From Oscillospiraceae bacterium (GTDB taxonomy: Bacteria > Bacillota > Clostridia > Saccharofermentanales > Saccharofermentanaceae), in NCBI GenBank assembly GCA_902767145.1, contig CACXGG010000147.1, positions 1 to 7,529 on the forward strand: DNA of 7,529 bases. Reading direction: 5' to 3'. This document shows, in pieces, positions 6,059 to 7,529 of this stretch. The notes under the pieces are model-generated. The model saw nothing but the letters and a program-made list of their open reading frames with translations, had not been told where the DNA came from and did not search any database. Within the stretch, counting starts at the first letter, position 1. Each line of letters begins with the position of its first letter. The translations under genes were made by a program, and so were the position numbers.

Positions 6059-6764
6059 TGGCGTTTTCCTCCTTCTTTTTCGGAATGAAAAGGGCACCCA
6101 GGAGGGCCGACACTATGGAGCATATGATGATGGCAAAACCGGAGGTGATGTTCTCCTTAAGGGCAGGAACGTACCAGAAGATCACAGAAAGCACTACGGA
6201 AATCACTGATACGGCGGCGATGCCCTTCTCCTTTTTCGCAGCGGGAAGGACGATGGCCACGAACATTCCGTAGATACCGATGGCCAGGGACTCGGATACT
6301 ATCTCCGGCAGGAGGTTCCCGCACAGGGCTCCCAGCAGGGTACCCAGGGTCCAGCCCAGGACGGGGAGCGTGGCAAGTCCCAGCATGTAGTTTCTGGTCA
6401 CGGGCTTATCCTGGCCCGAAGCGACTCCGAAGATCTCATCGGTGATGAAGGCAGATGTAACGATCCTGGCCGGGGTGGTCATGGACTCATCCGTCTTCTG
6501 GGTAAGGGATATGCTCATAAGGGAATATCGAAGATTTATGACGAGGGTGGTGACAGCCATCTCCAGGGGAAGACCCCCTGCTGCCATGATGCCTACGCCT
6601 GCCACCTGGCCTGCGGAGGTGAGATTACAGATGGAGATAAGTACCGCCTGCCACCAGGTAAGACCGCAGGAAACAGCCAGGATACCGAAGGAAAACGATA
6701 CCGACAGATAACCGAGGCCTATGGCAAGTCCCTGTGAAAAACCCTTTTTATAATTAAGGGGCAT
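6051..6764 (-). CDS. azlC: AzlC, large subunit of branched-chain amino acid exporter
   Basis: The large membrane subunit of the AzlCD exporter, which moves leucine, isoleucine, valine and analogues out of the cell. The 237 residues match the usual size. Visible hallmarks are: the N-terminal GLAIGLGYLSVSFSFGILA (12-30); the segment NLTSAGQVAGVGIMAAGG (47-64); VINLRYSLMSISL with N77-L-R-Y80, the most conserved family motif; and AFITDEIFGV near 105-114. The start at 6764 (MPLNYKKGF) is the one that gives the normal family N-terminus. The frame is open 28 residues further to 6848, but that extension lies inside the lipoprotein gene and is not hydrophobic. The gene overlaps the lipoprotein stop by 11 bases with only a poor GGACGAG ribosome site, so it probably depends on translational coupling. 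Confidence 0.94.
   Translation of the reverse strand: MPLNYKKGFSQGLAIGLGYLSVSFSFGILAVSCGLTWWQAVLISICNLTSAGQVAGVGIMAAGGLPLEMAVTTLVINLRYSLMSISLTQKTDESMTTPARIVTSAFITDEIFGVASGQDKPVTRNYMLGLATLPVLGWTLGTLLGALCGNLLPEIVSESLAIGIYGMFVAIVLPAAKKEKGIAAVSVISVVLSVIFWYVPALKENITSGFAIIICSIVSALLGALFIPKKKEENANG
6068..6074 (-). promoter_or_regulatory. Ribosome binding site that decides the azlD start
   Basis: Minus-strand AAGGAGG lies 9 bases before ATG 6058, inside the end of azlC. It picks MDNGRFF as the AzlD start. Confidence 0.75.
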
Positions 6765-7305
6765 AGAGCTCGTCCAGCTGTGAGAAATCGGAATACATGT
6801 CGTTTCCCGTAGCGTCAAGGACAGGAGTGAATGTTCCGGTTTCCTCATCGATGGAGAAAAGGATACCGCTTACGGCAACATACTTTTCGATATGGGGAGT
6901 ACCGTCAGCTGAGAGATAGGACCTGGCCGCGAACATGGTGGTGTCTGTAAGGGCAAAATACTCATCGTACATAAGGATATTGTCCCTTGTTACCTCCAGG
7001 GCAACGTTCTTGTACATACCTGACTCGGTGACAGTATAAGTTGCAGTGCATTCATTCCCCAGGGGAGTGGAACCCGTGGTCTGGGTGCGGTTTACGCTCT
7101 CCGTGGCATTGCTCATGAACTCAGCATAGGAGAGCTCATATTCATTTATCATCTCCATGGTGGAGTCATAATCAGGAAGCTCGATATCCTCCAGGGCAGG
7201 CAGGGAAGTCTCAGAGACCAGGGTCTCGACTTTACTGCAGGACGCGGAAAAACAGGCGAAAACAGATACCGCCGCGATAAGTGCAAAAACAGACTTCTTT
7301 CTCAT
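6754..7305 (-). CDS. Predicted secreted lipoprotein, unknown function
   Basis: A 183-residue protein from ATG 7305. It has a classic lipoprotein signal peptide: basic start (RKK), hydrophobic core VFALIAAVSVFACF, and lipobox S-A-S-C with the modified Cys at residue 23. After the Cys, the mature part is acidic and Ser/Thr/Glu rich up to about residue 85 (VETLVSETSLPALEDIELP). Several likely beta strands follow (TATYTVTES, KNVALEVTR, EKYVAVSGILFSID). I do not recognise a family. It would sit on the outer face of the membrane. I prefer 7305 over the in-frame ATG at 7311 because the AGGGAG site leaves 9 spacer bases to 7305 but only 3 to 7311. It is the first gene of the unit with azlC and azlD and overlaps azlC by 11 bases. 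Confidence 0.82.
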   Translation of the reverse strand: MRKKSVFALIAAVSVFACFSASCSKVETLVSETSLPALEDIELPDYDSTMEMINEYELSYAEFMSNATESVNRTQTTGSTPLGNECTATYTVTESGMYKNVALEVTRDNILMYDEYFALTDTTMFAARSYLSADGTPHIEKYVAVSGILFSIDEETGTFTPVLDATGNDMYSDFSQLDELYAP

Positions 7306-7314
7306 GATCATCAG

Positions 7315-7320
7315 CTCCCT
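7315..7320 (-). promoter_or_regulatory. Ribosome binding site of the lipoprotein gene
   Basis: Minus-strand AGGGAG precedes two in-frame ATG codons (7311 and 7305). The spacing of 9 bases favours the second; 3 bases to the first is too tight. Confidence 0.6.
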
Positions 7321-7347
7321 TTACTCTCTATTTCTTTAGCGCCGTTT

Positions 7348-7376
7348 ATTTTAAACCATCATTACTCCCTTTTCAA
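7348..7376 (-). promoter_or_regulatory. Sigma-A promoter of the lipoprotein-azlC-azlD unit
   Basis: On the minus strand TTGAAA (7376-7371), a 17-base spacer and TAAAAT (7353-7348) each match the consensus in five of six bases. The predicted start near 7341 gives a leader of about 35 bases to the ATG at 7305. I see no attenuator or riboswitch-like structure in that short leader. Confidence 0.75.
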
Positions 7377-7387
7377 CAATCCTCAAG

Positions 7388-7416
7388 TTGACAAACACAA
7401 TAAAAGCAAGTACAAT
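7388..7416 (+). promoter_or_regulatory. Sigma-A promoter of tRNA-Ser
   Basis: A perfect TTGACA (7388-7393), a 17-base spacer and TACAAT (7411-7416, five of six) lie 30 bases before the tRNA-Ser gene. It is the strongest-looking promoter in the window and points away from the lipoprotein promoter; the two -35 boxes are 11 bases apart. Confidence 0.85.
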
Positions 7417-7422
7417 AACACG

Positions 7423-7437
7423 CGTCTAAAAAAGACG
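7423..7437 (+). other. Small hairpin in the tRNA-Ser leader
   Basis: CGTCT, five A, and AGACG form a perfect 5-bp stem in the predicted 5' leader of the tRNA-Ser precursor, 9 bases before the mature 5' end. It may be a leader structure seen by RNase P or may be chance. Confidence 0.4.
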
Positions 7438-7446
7438 GTCGATCAT

Positions 7447-7529
7447 GGAGAAGTCGCGTAGCCTGGTCGAGCGCGCACGACTGGAAATCGTGTAAACCCC
7501 AAAAGGGTTTCGAGGGTTCGAATCCCTCC
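7447..7529 (+). tRNA. tRNA-Ser (anticodon GGA), 3' end cut by window edge
   Basis: The 5' acceptor strand is GGAGAAG (7447-7453). The D stem is GCG/CGC. The anticodon stem CACGA/TCGTG holds loop CTGGAAA, with anticodon GGA at 7483-7485, which reads UCC and UCU serine codons. The long variable arm (AAACCC-CAAAA-GGGTTT, 7494-7510) is typical of class II tRNAs and supports serine. The T arm GAGGG-TTCGAAT-CCCTC is complete. Only the first base of the 3' acceptor strand is inside the window. Confidence 0.95.

Noticed and set aside
6765..6848. N-terminal extension of AzlC by 28 residues
   Set aside because: It overlaps the lipoprotein coding sequence, is not hydrophobic, and would make the N-terminus unlike the family.
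5626..7529. Possible integrated element bounded by the two tRNA genes
   Set aside because: tRNA genes are common attachment sites, but I see no integrase, no repeat of a tRNA 3' end inside the window, and only housekeeping-type genes between them.

Overview
The window reads as ordinary chromosomal DNA from a low-to-mid GC Gram-positive bacterium. The class Clostridia, with a Lachnospiraceae-like gut or rumen organism, is my best guess. The reasons are strong AGGAGG-type ribosome binding sites, sigma-A type promoters, a DUF4867-like gene beside a sugar isomerase and xylulokinase, an AzlC/AzlD pair, and a lipoprotein signal peptide. The genus cannot be read from the sequence. All protein genes lie on the minus strand, so transcription runs from high to low coordinates. 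Only the tRNA-Ser at the right edge is on the plus strand.

Region 1 (1-3186) is a sugar-catabolic operon transcribed in the order xylulokinase, DUF4867-like protein, and an L-fucose/L-arabinose-type ketol isomerase that is cut by the left edge. The three genes are separated by 3 and 4 bases. The ribosome binding sites of the second and third genes lie in the last codons of the gene before, so expression is probably coupled. The isomerase has two of the three fucose-isomerase metal ligands with the exact E. coli FucI spacing. The pairing with a xylulokinase suggests an aldose-to-xylulose-to-xylulose-5-phosphate route that uses a FucI-fold isomerase in place of XylA.

Region 2 (3187-3498) is a 312-base non-coding stretch. 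It holds a terminator-like hairpin for the genes upstream, an AT-rich double palindrome that could be an operator, and only a weak promoter candidate for the sugar operon.

Region 3 (3499-5559) holds a MATE-family efflux transporter and, 33 bases downstream, a small two-helix membrane protein of unknown function.

Region 4 (5560-7380) holds a small lipoprotein gene, azlC and azlD, which overlap one another. A tRNA-Thr(GGT) gene follows, with its own extended -10 promoter reaching into the end of azlD and a strong terminator directly after the encoded CCA. AzlC and AzlD together form a branched-chain amino acid exporter. The lipoprotein gene overlaps azlC by 11 bases and may be an accessory or simply share the transcript.

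Region 5 (7380-7529) holds a tRNA-Ser(GGA) gene, cut by the right edge. Its near-consensus promoter sits back to back with the lipoprotein/azlCD promoter. I see no CRISPR array, insertion sequence, phage gene or obvious transfer signal. The part most worth following up is the DUF4867-like protein in the sugar operon.
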